64,000 nt of DNA from Sphingobacterium siyangense. GTDB taxonomy: Bacteria; Bacteroidota; Bacteroidia; Sphingobacteriales; Sphingobacteriaceae. A model generated the notes under the pieces. The model saw only the letters and a list, made by a program, of their open reading frames with translations, was not told the origin of the DNA and did not search any database. Of the stretch, positions 16,465 to 25,550 are shown piece after piece (the stretch's first letter is position 1; each line of letters starts with the position of its first letter). The translations under genes and the position numbers were made by a program. The DNA is taken from positions 1 to 64,000 of the forward strand of contig NZ_VLKR01000004.1 of the NCBI RefSeq assembly GCF_007830445.1, in the 5' to 3' direction.

Positions 16465-17412
16465 CTATTGAGCAAGAAATGCAACAGCCTTCGTTAAAAA
16501 AGTCTCATAATTTTGATAAAATGCGGCGTGCCCCGAATCTGAAAATTCCAAAAGAATAGCGTTTTCTAAATTTTGTTTCATATTGTAGGCATTTTGAATG
16601 GAAATTGGAAGGTCCTGATCACCATGTACGATTAAAACAGGTTTTTTGATAGCCTTAATTTCATTCAGTGCTCCGGGGTCTGGCTGTGCCCAGGTTAGTA
16701 CAGCTGTAAACTGAGCAGACGAACTGGCATCGCTAAGCACTGGATCTCTATCAATTATCCGTTGATGAACTCTAGCATAAGATGATTTTCCAGACGCAAT
16801 ACTTGACTGTGAATCGGTAAATCCGAATTTTAAGTAGGAATCTTCGGGGCTAAGTCCAGCACTTCCAGCAATTATATTTGGAAGATTGGAAAGACCAATA
16901 GCTCCTTTAGGCCCACTATCAGCTAAAATTATTTTATTAATTAATCCGGGATCCGTCAAAACAATTCTTTGAGCCACAAATCCGCCCATTGAAAATCCCA
17001 TAATATTGACCTTCCCTAAATTCAATGCTCTGATAAAATCAATGGCATCGTTAGCCATTGCCTGAATAGTATTGGGGGTAGCTCCTTTGGAAGATGCCAC
17101 TCCTTTATTATCAAATATGATCAATTTGTATTCTTTCGCGAGACCGTCGGTCACGGCAGGATCCCAATCATCCATAGAACCACCTGTTCCAGGTAGTAAT
17201 ACTAGCGGAATTCCTCCATCTTTACCCCAACTTCGGTAAGCGAAATCTGTTCCTTTCACATTGATGAAGCTGGTCTTCGCATTTTTGTGATTTACAATGG
17301 TTGTCTCCTGCCCTATTGGTAAATCATTATCGTTGATACACGAAAACGATACTGCGGAAAAAAGGCTTAAACATAGTGCGCCTGCGATAGTAAATTTTCT
17401 GAATGTCTTCAT
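16465..17412 (-). CDS. Lipoprotein alpha/beta hydrolase
   Basis: 315 residues. The signal sequence ends in a lipobox (AVSFSC), so the enzyme should be anchored to the outer membrane or inner-membrane periplasmic face. Fold markers: LVLLPGTGGSMDDW (oxyanion region), nucleophile elbow GFSMGG, acid in VHGDQDLPI and the last His in SGHAAF. Substrate unknown. Monocistronic; a TAAGTTTG box at 17440-17447 lies 28 bases upstream. Confidence 0.85.
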   Translation of the reverse strand: MKTFRKFTIAGALCLSLFSAVSFSCINDNDLPIGQETTIVNHKNAKTSFINVKGTDFAYRSWGKDGGIPLVLLPGTGGSMDDWDPAVTDGLAKEYKLIIFDNKGVASSKGATPNTIQAMANDAIDFIRALNLGKVNIMGFSMGGFVAQRIVLTDPGLINKIILADSGPKGAIGLSNLPNIIAGSAGLSPEDSYLKFGFTDSQSSIASGKSSYARVHQRIIDRDPVLSDASSSAQFTAVLTWAQPDPGALNEIKAIKKPVLIVHGDQDLPISIQNAYNMKQNLENAILLEFSDSGHAAFYQNYETFLTKAVAFLAQ

Positions 17413-17790
17413 TTTATTATTGTTTTAATGATTATGAAGCAAACTTAAAACGATCCCCAAAGCAGTACATACCCAAAACAGTTGAACCGGACAATTTTGT
17501 AAGTGAATTAGTCAATTCCGCGGCTCATATAGTTTCATAGAAAAGTACCTCTACGTTCATTAAAGGACAATGCTTTCTATCAAAAACCTACATAGCCGGT
17601 TCTTTTATCTACCGATATCTTACTTTCAATCCGATTTATAAAAATGGAACTTCCTGTTCGAGCTTTAAAACTCCCAGCTCACCTGTGAATATGTCCACTT
17701 GAACCTATTCTCCGTTTAACACCCACGCCGACCAACATACATTTGTTGCAACAAAAGAAATCAGATCGTAAAATCTAAAACAAAAAAGAA
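17413..17790. other. Divergent intergenic region
   Basis: 378 bases without a coding frame. Besides the minus-strand box at 17440-17447 it holds a plus-strand TACATTTG at 17738-17745, 45 bases before the epoxide hydrolase ATG, a candidate -7 box for the block that follows. Nothing else recognisable. Confidence 0.4.
17440..17447 (-). promoter_or_regulatory. -7 box (TAAGTTTG) of the lipoprotein hydrolase
   Basis: Minus-strand match to TAnnTTTG, 27 bases before the ATG at 17412. No well-spaced -33 TTG. Confidence 0.45.
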
Positions 17791-19089
17791 ATGAAGACAA
17801 AAATAACAACAATCCTTATGGTAGCGACATGCGCACTATGTATTCCTACAATTACAAGTGCACAGCACACCATAGCAAAAACGGAAAGCGTAAACTCAGA
17901 AACCGGTATCAGACCTTATAAGATCAATATTCCACAAGTTAAACTTGATGAACTGAAAAGACGTATTTCGGAGACCCGGTTTCCAGATAGCGAAACGGTA
18001 AACGATGAATCACAGGGCATACAACTAGCCCAGTTAAAAGAACTGATCAATTATTGGGGAAATGGCTATGACTGGCGTAAGCTTGAAAACAAACTGAACG
18101 CGCTGCCACAGTTTGTCACCAAGATTGATGGACTTGACATACAGTTTATCCACGTGCGTTCAAAGGAAAAAGGTGCCTTACCCCTTATCCTTACACATGG
18201 GTGGCCAGGGTCACCCATGGAATTTATCGATGCTATAGGCCCACTGACAGATCCCGTCAAATACGGTGGTAAAGCTGAAGATGCCTTTGATGTTATCATT
18301 CCCGCAATTCCAGGATATGGATTTTCCGAAATCCCTAAAGAACTTGGCTGGAACCCAGAGCGTGTTGCCAAAGCCTGGGATATTTTGGTAAAACGTCTGG
18401 GCTATACAAAATATGTTTCTCAAGGTGGAGACCATGGGTCTGTAATCTCCGACGCGCTTGCCAGACAGGCTCCTTCGGGGCTATTGGGTATCCACCTGAC
18501 TATGCCGGCCACAATTCCTGCAGACCTGGTAAAACCAATCAACACCGGTGATCCCGCTCCGACAAGCCTTTCTCCAGAAGAAACAAAGGCTTATAATTCA
18601 ATGCGCACTTTCTTTGGCAGAAACGCAGCGTATGGCGGGATGATGGTGACTAGGCCACAAACTACAGGCTATTTGCTTTCTGATTCTCCAACTGCACTAG
18701 CAGCGTTTTTATACGAAAAGATCGCTGAGTGGTCAGAAAGTAATCTCCGGCCAGAAAAAGTAATTAGCCGCGATGCGATCCTTGATGATATAACATTGTA
18801 TTGGCTAACCAATACCGGAGCATCCTCGTCCCGCTTTTACTGGGAAAATAATAACAACAATTTCAGTTCCGAACATCAGCAAACAAAGCGCATAAAAATT
18901 CCTGTAGCTATTTCAGTATTTCCGCATGAAATCTATCAAGCACCAGAAAGCTGGTCGAGAGCGGCTTATCCTTCTTTATACTATTATCATATCGCACCAA
19001 AAGGTGGGCACTTTGCGGCATGGGAACAGCCGGAGCTCTTCACGCAGGAAATGAGGAACGCTTTTAAAACGCTACGGGATCAACTGTGA
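17791..19089 (+). CDS. Secreted epoxide hydrolase (EHN-domain type)
   Basis: 432 residues with a signal peptide (to about TSAQ, residue 25). The N-terminal EHN domain (RPYKINIPQVKLDELKRRI ... YDWRKLENKLN) precedes the alpha/beta hydrolase core. HGWPGS is at residues 136-141, the nucleophile D214 in QGGDHGS, and a C-terminal His in KGGHFAAWEQP. The fold and D nucleophile identify microsomal-type epoxide hydrolases, which open epoxides to diols. The EHN form with a signal peptide suggests periplasmic detoxification. First gene of the 17.8-25.4 kb block. Confidence 0.9.
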   Translation: MKTKITTILMVATCALCIPTITSAQHTIAKTESVNSETGIRPYKINIPQVKLDELKRRISETRFPDSETVNDESQGIQLAQLKELINYWGNGYDWRKLENKLNALPQFVTKIDGLDIQFIHVRSKEKGALPLILTHGWPGSPMEFIDAIGPLTDPVKYGGKAEDAFDVIIPAIPGYGFSEIPKELGWNPERVAKAWDILVKRLGYTKYVSQGGDHGSVISDALARQAPSGLLGIHLTMPATIPADLVKPINTGDPAPTSLSPEETKAYNSMRTFFGRNAAYGGMMVTRPQTTGYLLSDSPTALAAFLYEKIAEWSESNLRPEKVISRDAILDDITLYWLTNTGASSSRFYWENNNNNFSSEHQQTKRIKIPVAISVFPHEIYQAPESWSRAAYPSLYYYHIAPKGGHFAAWEQPELFTQEMRNAFKTLRDQL

Positions 19090-19224
19090 TGATCTTCCTT
19101 TATGATCCAAACTGTCCATTCAGGGCTTAAAACGTCTATTTCAAGCAGTTTACAGTGGCAGCAAAAGCATAATTCCAGTCTATTTGCACAAAGAATTTAA
19201 GGTTTAATTATTAAAAATATAGAA

Positions 19225-19683
19225 ATGAACAGATTAGCAATTTTAGTAGTGACAGTTTTGATGATGTTCTGCTCACACTCAAAAGGACAGACCTTATCTG
19301 GTCAGGTGACATGGGAATGCACGCTTAAAAGGAAATCCCCCGAAGAAGGCGAAATACGGATGAAGGCCAGGATCGCCCCCGGATGGCATATGTATGCACT
19401 GGGCAACAGCCCCCTGAGCCCGATCAAGATGAATTTTAAATTCGAGCCTGACAGAACTTACCAATTGGTGGGAAATGTGAGCCAGCCCAGCCCACTGTTG
19501 AAGTTTGATAAACTTCTGGGCATGCCAGTTACCTATTTTGAAAATGAGGTCGAGTTCGGTCAGAAGATCAGATTAAAGGGCAAAAATGGAACAATCCGGG
19601 GAACCATTCAGTTTATGCAGTGCAGCGATCAGGTATGTGTTCCGCCACAGGATTTCGGCTTCTCCCTAAAAATCTTCAACTAA
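19225..19683 (+). CDS. Secreted DsbD N-terminal-domain-like protein
   Basis: 152 residues, signal peptide to about SKGQ. The rest matches the DsbD-alpha/'DsbC corrector' immunoglobulin-like domain: GEIRMKARIAPGWHMYA, PVTYFENEVEFGQKIRLKG, and a C-terminal FMQCSDQVCVPP with two cysteines four residues apart. In DsbD this domain hands electrons to periplasmic partners. Here it stands alone, without the membrane or thioredoxin domain, just before the DUF1223 gene (33 bases). Confidence 0.8.
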   Translation: MNRLAILVVTVLMMFCSHSKGQTLSGQVTWECTLKRKSPEEGEIRMKARIAPGWHMYALGNSPLSPIKMNFKFEPDRTYQLVGNVSQPSPLLKFDKLLGMPVTYFENEVEFGQKIRLKGKNGTIRGTIQFMQCSDQVCVPPQDFGFSLKIFN

Positions 19684-19716
19684 AAACAAACTATAAACAG
19701 CTTAAAAATTTAGATC

Positions 19717-20490
19717 ATGAAATCAATAAAAGAAATACTATACGTTTTGAGCCTGCCTTTGATCATTGCCCTGATCATGGCCTTCAAGGGTATCAATGAT
19801 GATAAAAACCTGCAAAAGATCAAAAGCAGCAACTCCGACAAAAGCTTCGCGGTGGTCGAGCTCTTTACTTCAGAAGGTTGCTGGAGTTGCCCTCCCGCAG
19901 ATGAGCTTATTGCAAAACTTGAGAAGGATAACCTGAATAAAAAACTTTATATCATGGCCTTTCATGTCGATTACTGGGATCATCAGGGATGGAAAGATCA
20001 CTTCAGCAAAAGCAGTTTTACCGAAAGACAGAAACAGTACGCCACATGGATGAATCTAAGTACCTTATATACCCCCCAGATGGTCATCAATGGCAAACAG
20101 GAAATGGTCGGATCGGAAACAGGCAAAGTCATCAGCAGCATCCAGTCCGCGATGCTGGAACAACATACTGAAACCCTTGCTTTAAAAGTATTGAAAGCCG
20201 AAGGCAAAAATATCCAGATCGCTTATGTATCATCCTCTAGCTCCAAAAATTCGGACATCCTGGTCGCTCTTGTCCAGAAACACGCTTCCTCTCAGGTATC
20301 TGCGGGAGAGAACGCCGGAAAAGCCCTCTCCCATGTGCAGGTTGTACGCGAGCTGAAGAGCATGGGCACTAAAGCCCAGGACAGTTTCTCTTTTAAACTT
20401 CCGGAAACCGGTCATGCATGGGAAATCATCGCTTTCGAGCAGGACAAGAAATCCGGAGAAATACTAGCTGCCACAAGCATAAACCTTTAG
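19717..20490 (+). CDS. DUF1223 thioredoxin-fold protein
   Basis: 257 residues with one N-terminal hydrophobic segment (about residues 6-24), so membrane-anchored or exported. VVELFTSEGCWSCPPADELI carries a CxxC (C55, C58) in thioredoxin position, followed by the DUF1223 blocks AFHVDYWDHQGWKD and YTPQMVINGKQE. These proteins are suspected thiol-disulfide carriers. A physical link to the DsbD-N-like neighbour is a reasonable inference: one supplies electrons, the other uses them. Confidence 0.85.
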   Translation: MKSIKEILYVLSLPLIIALIMAFKGINDDKNLQKIKSSNSDKSFAVVELFTSEGCWSCPPADELIAKLEKDNLNKKLYIMAFHVDYWDHQGWKDHFSKSSFTERQKQYATWMNLSTLYTPQMVINGKQEMVGSETGKVISSIQSAMLEQHTETLALKVLKAEGKNIQIAYVSSSSSKNSDILVALVQKHASSQVSAGENAGKALSHVQVVRELKSMGTKAQDSFSFKLPETGHAWEIIAFEQDKKSGEILAATSINL

Positions 20491-20616
20491 GAAATAGATT
20501 GTCCACTTCGGGGATCCAAAAGAAGAATTCAACCTGCAATATGTCCGGTCCAACTATTTTGAGCTTCCCTAGGGCAGTACTTTACCTTAATTTTAACATA
20601 ACAAAAGAGCAAGATC

Positions 20617-21597
20617 ATGAAACTCCTAAAGCGAATCCAACTGATACCCACCATATTCATCTGCATTGTGGTCGGTCTTATCGCCCTTCAATTTTTCAAT
20701 AGAACCATTGAACAAAAAGCCGTAACCGGACATATCAGAAATGTGCCTAAACAGGTCCAGCTTATCCTAGAACGTTCCTGTTTCAACTGCCATTCCAATG
20801 AGCAGCGGCTATCTTTCTTTGATAAAATTGCCCCGGTATCGTGGATCGTAAACAGGGATATTAACCGTGCACGGGAAGTGATGAATTTTTCCGAGTGGGA
20901 TAAGCTCTCCGATGCGGAACAGAAAAGTAAATTTTATGCCATTTACAATATGGTAAACGCGGGTAAGATGCCCCTGCCTTCCTATGCGCTCACACATCCG
21001 GACTCAAAACTATCTGCTGTTGAAGTAGCGACCATAAAACTGTATGCCCTTTCGCTATCCGCAAAAGATGGTTTGCTACCTGCACGTCAAGGTATTGCGA
21101 ACGTAATAGAAACAACAGCTGCCCTTGCCCCGGTATCACCGAACGGAATCCCGTACAATGCCGATTTTAAGAACTGGAAAGTGATCGGCATGAGCACGCT
21201 TATCGACAATACAATACGCGTGATTTACGGAAATGACATCGCTGTCCGCGCTATCGAAGAGGAAAACTTCCACCCCTGGCCCGATGGCAGTGCAGTGGCC
21301 AAGGCGGTTTTTAAACAGACCCGAAAATCCAATGGAGATATCGTGCCCGGAGATTTCGTAAACATGCAGTACATGGTAAAAGACGGAAAAACATTTAAGG
21401 AAACCGAAGGCTGGGGCTTTGCGAAATTCAATGGTCAAGATTTAAAACCTACCGGAAAGACCGCACTGTTTGCCCAACAGTCCTGTATCAGCTGTCATAG
21501 GCAGCTCGCAGAATCGACGGGTTACCTGTTCAATGTTCCGCCGAAAGTGAGCTCCAAAAGAATGATCCAGCAATATTTAAAAACTGTCCAAAAATGA
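20617..21597 (+). CDS. Two-heme-site protein: heme-binding domain plus cytochrome P460-like domain
   Basis: 326 residues. A membrane anchor (about residues 9-27) is followed by a heme-binding domain (PF14376 type) with CFNCH at 55-59 and the FDKIAPVSWIVNRDI region. The second half is cytochrome P460-like (PYNADFKNWKVIGMS, NFHPWPDGSAVAKAVF) and ends with CISCH at about 290-294. P460 cytochromes oxidise hydroxylamine or related nitrogen compounds, but P460-like domains in Bacteroidota are uncharacterised. The two CxxCH sites indicate c-type heme outside the cytoplasm, which would need the thiol-redox neighbours for assembly. Confidence 0.85.
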   Translation: MKLLKRIQLIPTIFICIVVGLIALQFFNRTIEQKAVTGHIRNVPKQVQLILERSCFNCHSNEQRLSFFDKIAPVSWIVNRDINRAREVMNFSEWDKLSDAEQKSKFYAIYNMVNAGKMPLPSYALTHPDSKLSAVEVATIKLYALSLSAKDGLLPARQGIANVIETTAALAPVSPNGIPYNADFKNWKVIGMSTLIDNTIRVIYGNDIAVRAIEEENFHPWPDGSAVAKAVFKQTRKSNGDIVPGDFVNMQYMVKDGKTFKETEGWGFAKFNGQDLKPTGKTALFAQQSCISCHRQLAESTGYLFNVPPKVSSKRMIQQYLKTVQK

Positions 21598-22034
21598 AAA
21601 AGATCTTATCCGTACTATTTCTATGTAGTTTAATCTTCGGCTCATGCAGCAAGAACATATCAGATAAAGAGAATGGAAAAATACGGTTCATGTTTGAACC
21701 CGGCGAACTGAAATTTATCTCATCATCTTTTAATACGGACAGGCAGACGATGTCGGCATTATACGGGAATAAGGAAGCCCTGTCCCTCCTGGAAGGAGCC
21801 CGACATAGTCACGACCGCGTTTCCCTCAAGCTTGTTACCTATAAAATGATGGAAGATCCGCAATATTTTGGGAGTAAAGTAAACGGTGAACTCTTGCGTG
21901 TAGAAACGGTAAAAGCCGGCGGCGATGGCAAACTGGACTATACCACAGAATATGGTGAAATACCCTCCGGGGAATCTAGAGAGCAGCGTATTGCCGACAT
22001 AATGGATACTGATCCCGTAAATTTTCCACAATGA
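21594..22034 (+). CDS. Lipoprotein of unknown function
   Basis: 146 residues. Signal peptide with lipobox LIFGSC, so a lipid-anchored envelope protein. The body is short and helical (RQTMSALYGNKEALSLLEGA) and has no recognised domain. Its ATG overlaps the stop of the P460 gene (ATGA), a sign of translational coupling and a shared function. Confidence 0.75.
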   Translation: MKKILSVLFLCSLIFGSCSKNISDKENGKIRFMFEPGELKFISSSFNTDRQTMSALYGNKEALSLLEGARHSHDRVSLKLVTYKMMEDPQYFGSKVNGELLRVETVKAGGDGKLDYTTEYGEIPSGESREQRIADIMDTDPVNFPQ

Positions 22035-22077
22035 TAGCTTCAACTCAATAATTTAAAATCGACAAAAAACAGATCCA

Positions 22078-23121
22078 ATGAATACAATAGCAAATTTTGG
22101 CAAAAAGGTGATTTTCACCCTCTCGTTATCCCTGATTGCCACAGCAGGTGCATCATTAGTCCACGCCCAACAGCTTTCTCAGGATAAACATGCACAGGCT
22201 GACAACACCGTAGACTCCGCATTCCAGCATACAAAAAAAATAAGGGCAGGACTGCTTGATATAGGCTACGCAGAGGTCGGTTCAAAAACTGGAAAGCCCG
22301 TTATACTGCTCCATGGATGGCCATACGATATCCATAGTTTTGAAAAATCCGCTGAATTGCTTGTAGCAAAAGGATACTGGGTACTTGTGCCCTATCTCCG
22401 GGGTTATGGAACAACAACCTTTATTTCGCCAAAGGCTGTACGTAACGGACAGCAGTCAGCTGTGGCGCTCGATATCATCGCCTTCATGGATGCCCTGAAA
22501 ATAGATAAAGCTGTTGTTGGGGGCTTTGACTGGGGCGCCAGGACTGCCGATATCATGGCTGCCCTCTGGCCGGAACGTGTTTCTGCACTCGTAGCCGTAA
22601 GCGGGTATCTGATCGGGAGCCCCAAAACAAATGAGATCCCACTTCCACCGGCTGCTGAATTCTTGTGGTGGTACCAGTACTATTTCTCAACGGAGCGGGG
22701 TTACAAAGGTTACAAAGCACATACAGCGGATTTTAACAAACTAATTTGGAAAACAGCCTCCCCGAAATGGTCTTTTGATGAGGAAACCTATCAGCGCTCG
22801 GCCAGATCGTTTGAAAATCCTGACCATGTTGCTATCGTGATCCATAATTACCGCTGGCGGTTGGGGCTGGCTCCCGGAGAGAAACAGTACGACGAACTTG
22901 AAGCAAAGCTCGCCAAATCACCGGATATCACCGTACCGACCGTGACCCTGGAAGGTGATGCCAACGGTGCGGCGTTTCCACTCCCTGAAAACTATGCTTC
23001 CAAATATAAAGGAAAGTACAAACACCATAACCTGACGGGTGGGATCGGACACAACCTGCCACAGGAAGCTCCCAAAGAATTTGCGGATGCCATTATTGAG
23101 GCCGACTCGCTTTCTAAATAA
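22078..23121 (+). CDS. Secreted alpha/beta hydrolase of epoxide hydrolase type
   Basis: 347 residues with a signal peptide (to about VHAQ). HGWP at 79-82 and GGFDWGAR with D151 as nucleophile place it with epoxide hydrolases/haloalkane dehalogenases; the catalytic His is probably in GGIGHNLPQ near the end. It is a different subfamily from the 17791 gene, lacking the EHN domain. Same orientation and 43 bases after the lipoprotein. Two distinct epoxide-opening enzymes around a P460 cytochrome suggest removal of reactive oxidation products. Confidence 0.87.
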   Translation: MNTIANFGKKVIFTLSLSLIATAGASLVHAQQLSQDKHAQADNTVDSAFQHTKKIRAGLLDIGYAEVGSKTGKPVILLHGWPYDIHSFEKSAELLVAKGYWVLVPYLRGYGTTTFISPKAVRNGQQSAVALDIIAFMDALKIDKAVVGGFDWGARTADIMAALWPERVSALVAVSGYLIGSPKTNEIPLPPAAEFLWWYQYYFSTERGYKGYKAHTADFNKLIWKTASPKWSFDEETYQRSARSFENPDHVAIVIHNYRWRLGLAPGEKQYDELEAKLAKSPDITVPTVTLEGDANGAAFPLPENYASKYKGKYKHHNLTGGIGHNLPQEAPKEFADAIIEADSLSK

Positions 23122-23147
23122 TAAAGAAATTAATCACAAAAAATATT

Positions 23148-23546
23148 ATGAAAAATTCAACATACAAAAAGATTTATTTTACAGGAAGTATCCTGATATC
23201 AATATGGTTTGGGCTCAGCGGCTTTTTTGAACTGACAAATAACCCTGCAGTATGGGACATCACACAAAAATTAGGCTATCCAGCGCATTTTATATACATT
23301 CTCGGCGTATTCAAAATTTTAGGTGTTACCATATTACTGATCCCGAATAGATTTAAAAGGCTTAAGGAATGGGTTTTCGCGGGTATGTATTTTGACATTA
23401 TTTTTGCGTTCTTCTCAAAAATTGCTGTTCTTGAACCTTCTTCCGTAATCGATACATGCGTTGCCATTACTATACTTTCAGTTACCTATTTTTCATTTAA
23501 TAGGATAAATCATGTCATTTATACAGCAAAAGATCTAAATACTTAA
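23148..23546 (+). CDS. DoxX-like membrane protein
   Basis: 132 residues, four predicted membrane helices. FTGSILISIWFGLSGFFELT and GVFKILGVTILLIPNRFKRLKEWVFAGM are the standard DoxX-like (PF13564) blocks. DoxX relatives accompany quinone/thiol oxidoreductases in the membrane. 26 bases downstream of the hydrolase gene, so in the same operon. Confidence 0.85.
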   Translation: MKNSTYKKIYFTGSILISIWFGLSGFFELTNNPAVWDITQKLGYPAHFIYILGVFKILGVTILLIPNRFKRLKEWVFAGMYFDIIFAFFSKIAVLEPSSVIDTCVAITILSVTYFSFNRINHVIYTAKDLNT

Positions 23547-23666
23547 ATTACAAGTATCAGGTATTTAGATATAAAACATTTTTCGCTAATTTGCTGGCAT
23601 TTCAAACAGCCCGAAATACCAGCAAATTATTTAAAACATTATCAGCTTAACAACGGTGAGCAAAGT

Positions 23667-24683
23667 ATGAAGACACCTTTTTATATATCCCATAAACTAA
23701 TCTGGATCAGTTCAATATCATTGGGTATACTAACATCTATCCCAAAGATTGTGGACCATAATTTTATTCTTTCTGAGGGTATTGCCGACTTTGGTGTAAC
23801 CACGGGTTTTGCCCTTTTGATCTGGTACTACAATATCTATTCGATACCAGCCTATACAAAGAAAACGGGCAGCAAAAATGTGATATCACCTCAACTTTTC
23901 ATAGGTTTAGGAGTTGGTTTGGTATTGATGTTCGTACTTTCCTCAATACAGTATTACATCCTTTCACATCTCAATTTTGGACCTAAAATGCTGATGTATG
24001 AGGTCAGAGGTGTACTCATCAACCTGACTTTCTATATGTTTATACATCTCCTATACCAGACTTATCTCAACCAGCAGGTGGTACGGGAACTTGAGCGTTC
24101 GATGTCCGCGAACCTCGCAGCACAGTATGAGCTTTTAAAACAGCAGGTAAATCCGCATTTTCTGTTCAACAGTCTCAACACGTTAAAATACATGGTGGAA
24201 AGCAATGACACTCAGTCAGCGGAATTTATCATCAAGCTTGCTGATTTTTACAGGTTTACTTTGGGCAGCCTCAAACTGAACCTACTTCCACTCGGAGAGG
24301 AGCTACAGATCATGGACTCCTATATTTACCTATTAAAAGCACGTTTTGAGGAAGGTTTAGTTGTTTCACTGAATCTAAGACGTGAAATTTATGGAAGTTT
24401 TATTCCTCCTTTTACATTGCAGCTCTTGGTAGAGAACTGCATTAAACATAATATAGTTTCACTTGAGAAACCCCTACATATATCCATTGGGCAGGAAGAT
24501 GATTACCTTATTGTCAGCAATAATATGCAGCCCAGGAAAATATCGGAATCTTCTACCGGTTTAGGACTTGAAAATATCAACCAGCGTTATCTTCATCTAT
24601 CCGAAAAGGAGATCAGTATCATAATGAATACTGAAACTTTTACTATAAAACTTCCCATTATATATGAACATACTAATAATTGA
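23667..24683 (+). CDS. LytS-type sensor histidine kinase
   Basis: 338 residues. Four membrane helices in the first ~140 residues, then the His_kinase (PF06580) region with QQVNPHFLFNSLNTLKY (phospho-acceptor His) and ATP-binding VENCIKHNIV and GLGLENINQR. The sensor is carried by the membrane segment alone, with no large periplasmic domain. Overlaps the response-regulator gene by 20 bases. Position at the end of the epoxide/P460 block suggests that it controls it. Confidence 0.9.
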   Translation: MKTPFYISHKLIWISSISLGILTSIPKIVDHNFILSEGIADFGVTTGFALLIWYYNIYSIPAYTKKTGSKNVISPQLFIGLGVGLVLMFVLSSIQYYILSHLNFGPKMLMYEVRGVLINLTFYMFIHLLYQTYLNQQVVRELERSMSANLAAQYELLKQQVNPHFLFNSLNTLKYMVESNDTQSAEFIIKLADFYRFTLGSLKLNLLPLGEELQIMDSYIYLLKARFEEGLVVSLNLRREIYGSFIPPFTLQLLVENCIKHNIVSLEKPLHISIGQEDDYLIVSNNMQPRKISESSTGLGLENINQRYLHLSEKEISIIMNTETFTIKLPIIYEHTNN

Positions 24684-25428
24684 GGACGAGATTAAAGCTG
24701 CCCGTTCCCTCGAGAACCTGATATCGAAACTTCGTCCAGAGTCTAAGATTATGGCAAAGATCCAGAGCGTTGAAGGAGCTATAGATTACCTCTCTGACAG
24801 TGCCACGCCGGATCTTATCTTTATGGATATACAACTTTCTGACGGGATCAGTTTTGATATATTCAAGTCGGTAAAGGTTGTATGTCCTGTCATCTTTTGC
24901 ACAGCATTTGGTGAATACGCAATGGAGGCAATAAAAGAGAACGGAATTGATTATCTGCTTAAACCCTTTTCAGAAACAGACCTAAGAAACGCTTTTGAAA
25001 AGGTAGATAATTTCAAGAATTTCTTTCAGAAAACCACCGAAAATAATCTTGTTGAACTGATCCAGAAGATCAGTGGCGAAGACAATAAAAAGAAGAGCTT
25101 TCTCGTCTTCAAAAACAATAAGTACATGACGGTGAAGACAGAAGATATTGCTTTTATCTATATCAACTACACCTCTCCGACCATGGTGACTTTTAAGGGT
25201 GAGCATTTTGATCTCAGTCAATCCTTGGATCAACTAGCCTCCCAATTATCTGGCAAAGATTTTTTTCGACTGAACAGACAGTATTTAATCAGTTTTTCGG
25301 CCGTTAAAGAGGTTGAACATTATTTTGCCAGGAAGCTATATGTCAAATTGACTGTCCCCACAGACGATAAGCTGCTTATAGGCAAAGAAAAGACCGCCCA
25401 GTTCCTCAGTTGGCTAGAAGATCGTTAA
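24664..25428 (+). CDS. LytTR-family response regulator
   Basis: 254 residues. The receiver domain has IIEDE (acidic pocket), the phospho-Asp in LIFMDIQLSDG and K in YLLKPF; the C-terminal LytTR DNA-binding domain starts near FKNNKYMTVKTEDIAFI and ends RKLYVKLTV. The ATG lies inside the kinase gene. Forms a pair with it. Confidence 0.92.
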   Translation: MNILIIEDEIKAARSLENLISKLRPESKIMAKIQSVEGAIDYLSDSATPDLIFMDIQLSDGISFDIFKSVKVVCPVIFCTAFGEYAMEAIKENGIDYLLKPFSETDLRNAFEKVDNFKNFFQKTTENNLVELIQKISGEDNKKKSFLVFKNNKYMTVKTEDIAFIYINYTSPTMVTFKGEHFDLSQSLDQLASQLSGKDFFRLNRQYLISFSAVKEVEHYFARKLYVKLTVPTDDKLLIGKEKTAQFLSWLEDR

Positions 25429-25470
25429 GATACAAATGTCCGCTTTATGCTCGAATATGTCCACTTAAAA

Positions 25471-25526
25471 GTTAACCGGTTTTGGTCTTCGATCTAATTT
25501 AAAGTTCGTAAGATCATTTGGAATAA
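25471..25526. repeat. Dispersed repeat, copy C
   Basis: GTTAACCGGTTTTGGTCTTCG through AGATCATTTGGAATAA, the fullest match to copy A at 10127-10183. It sits in the convergent gap between the LytTR regulator and the nucleotidyltransferase gene. Confidence 0.6.
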
Positions 25527-25550
25527 CTGATTAGATCCTTGCATTAGGAA

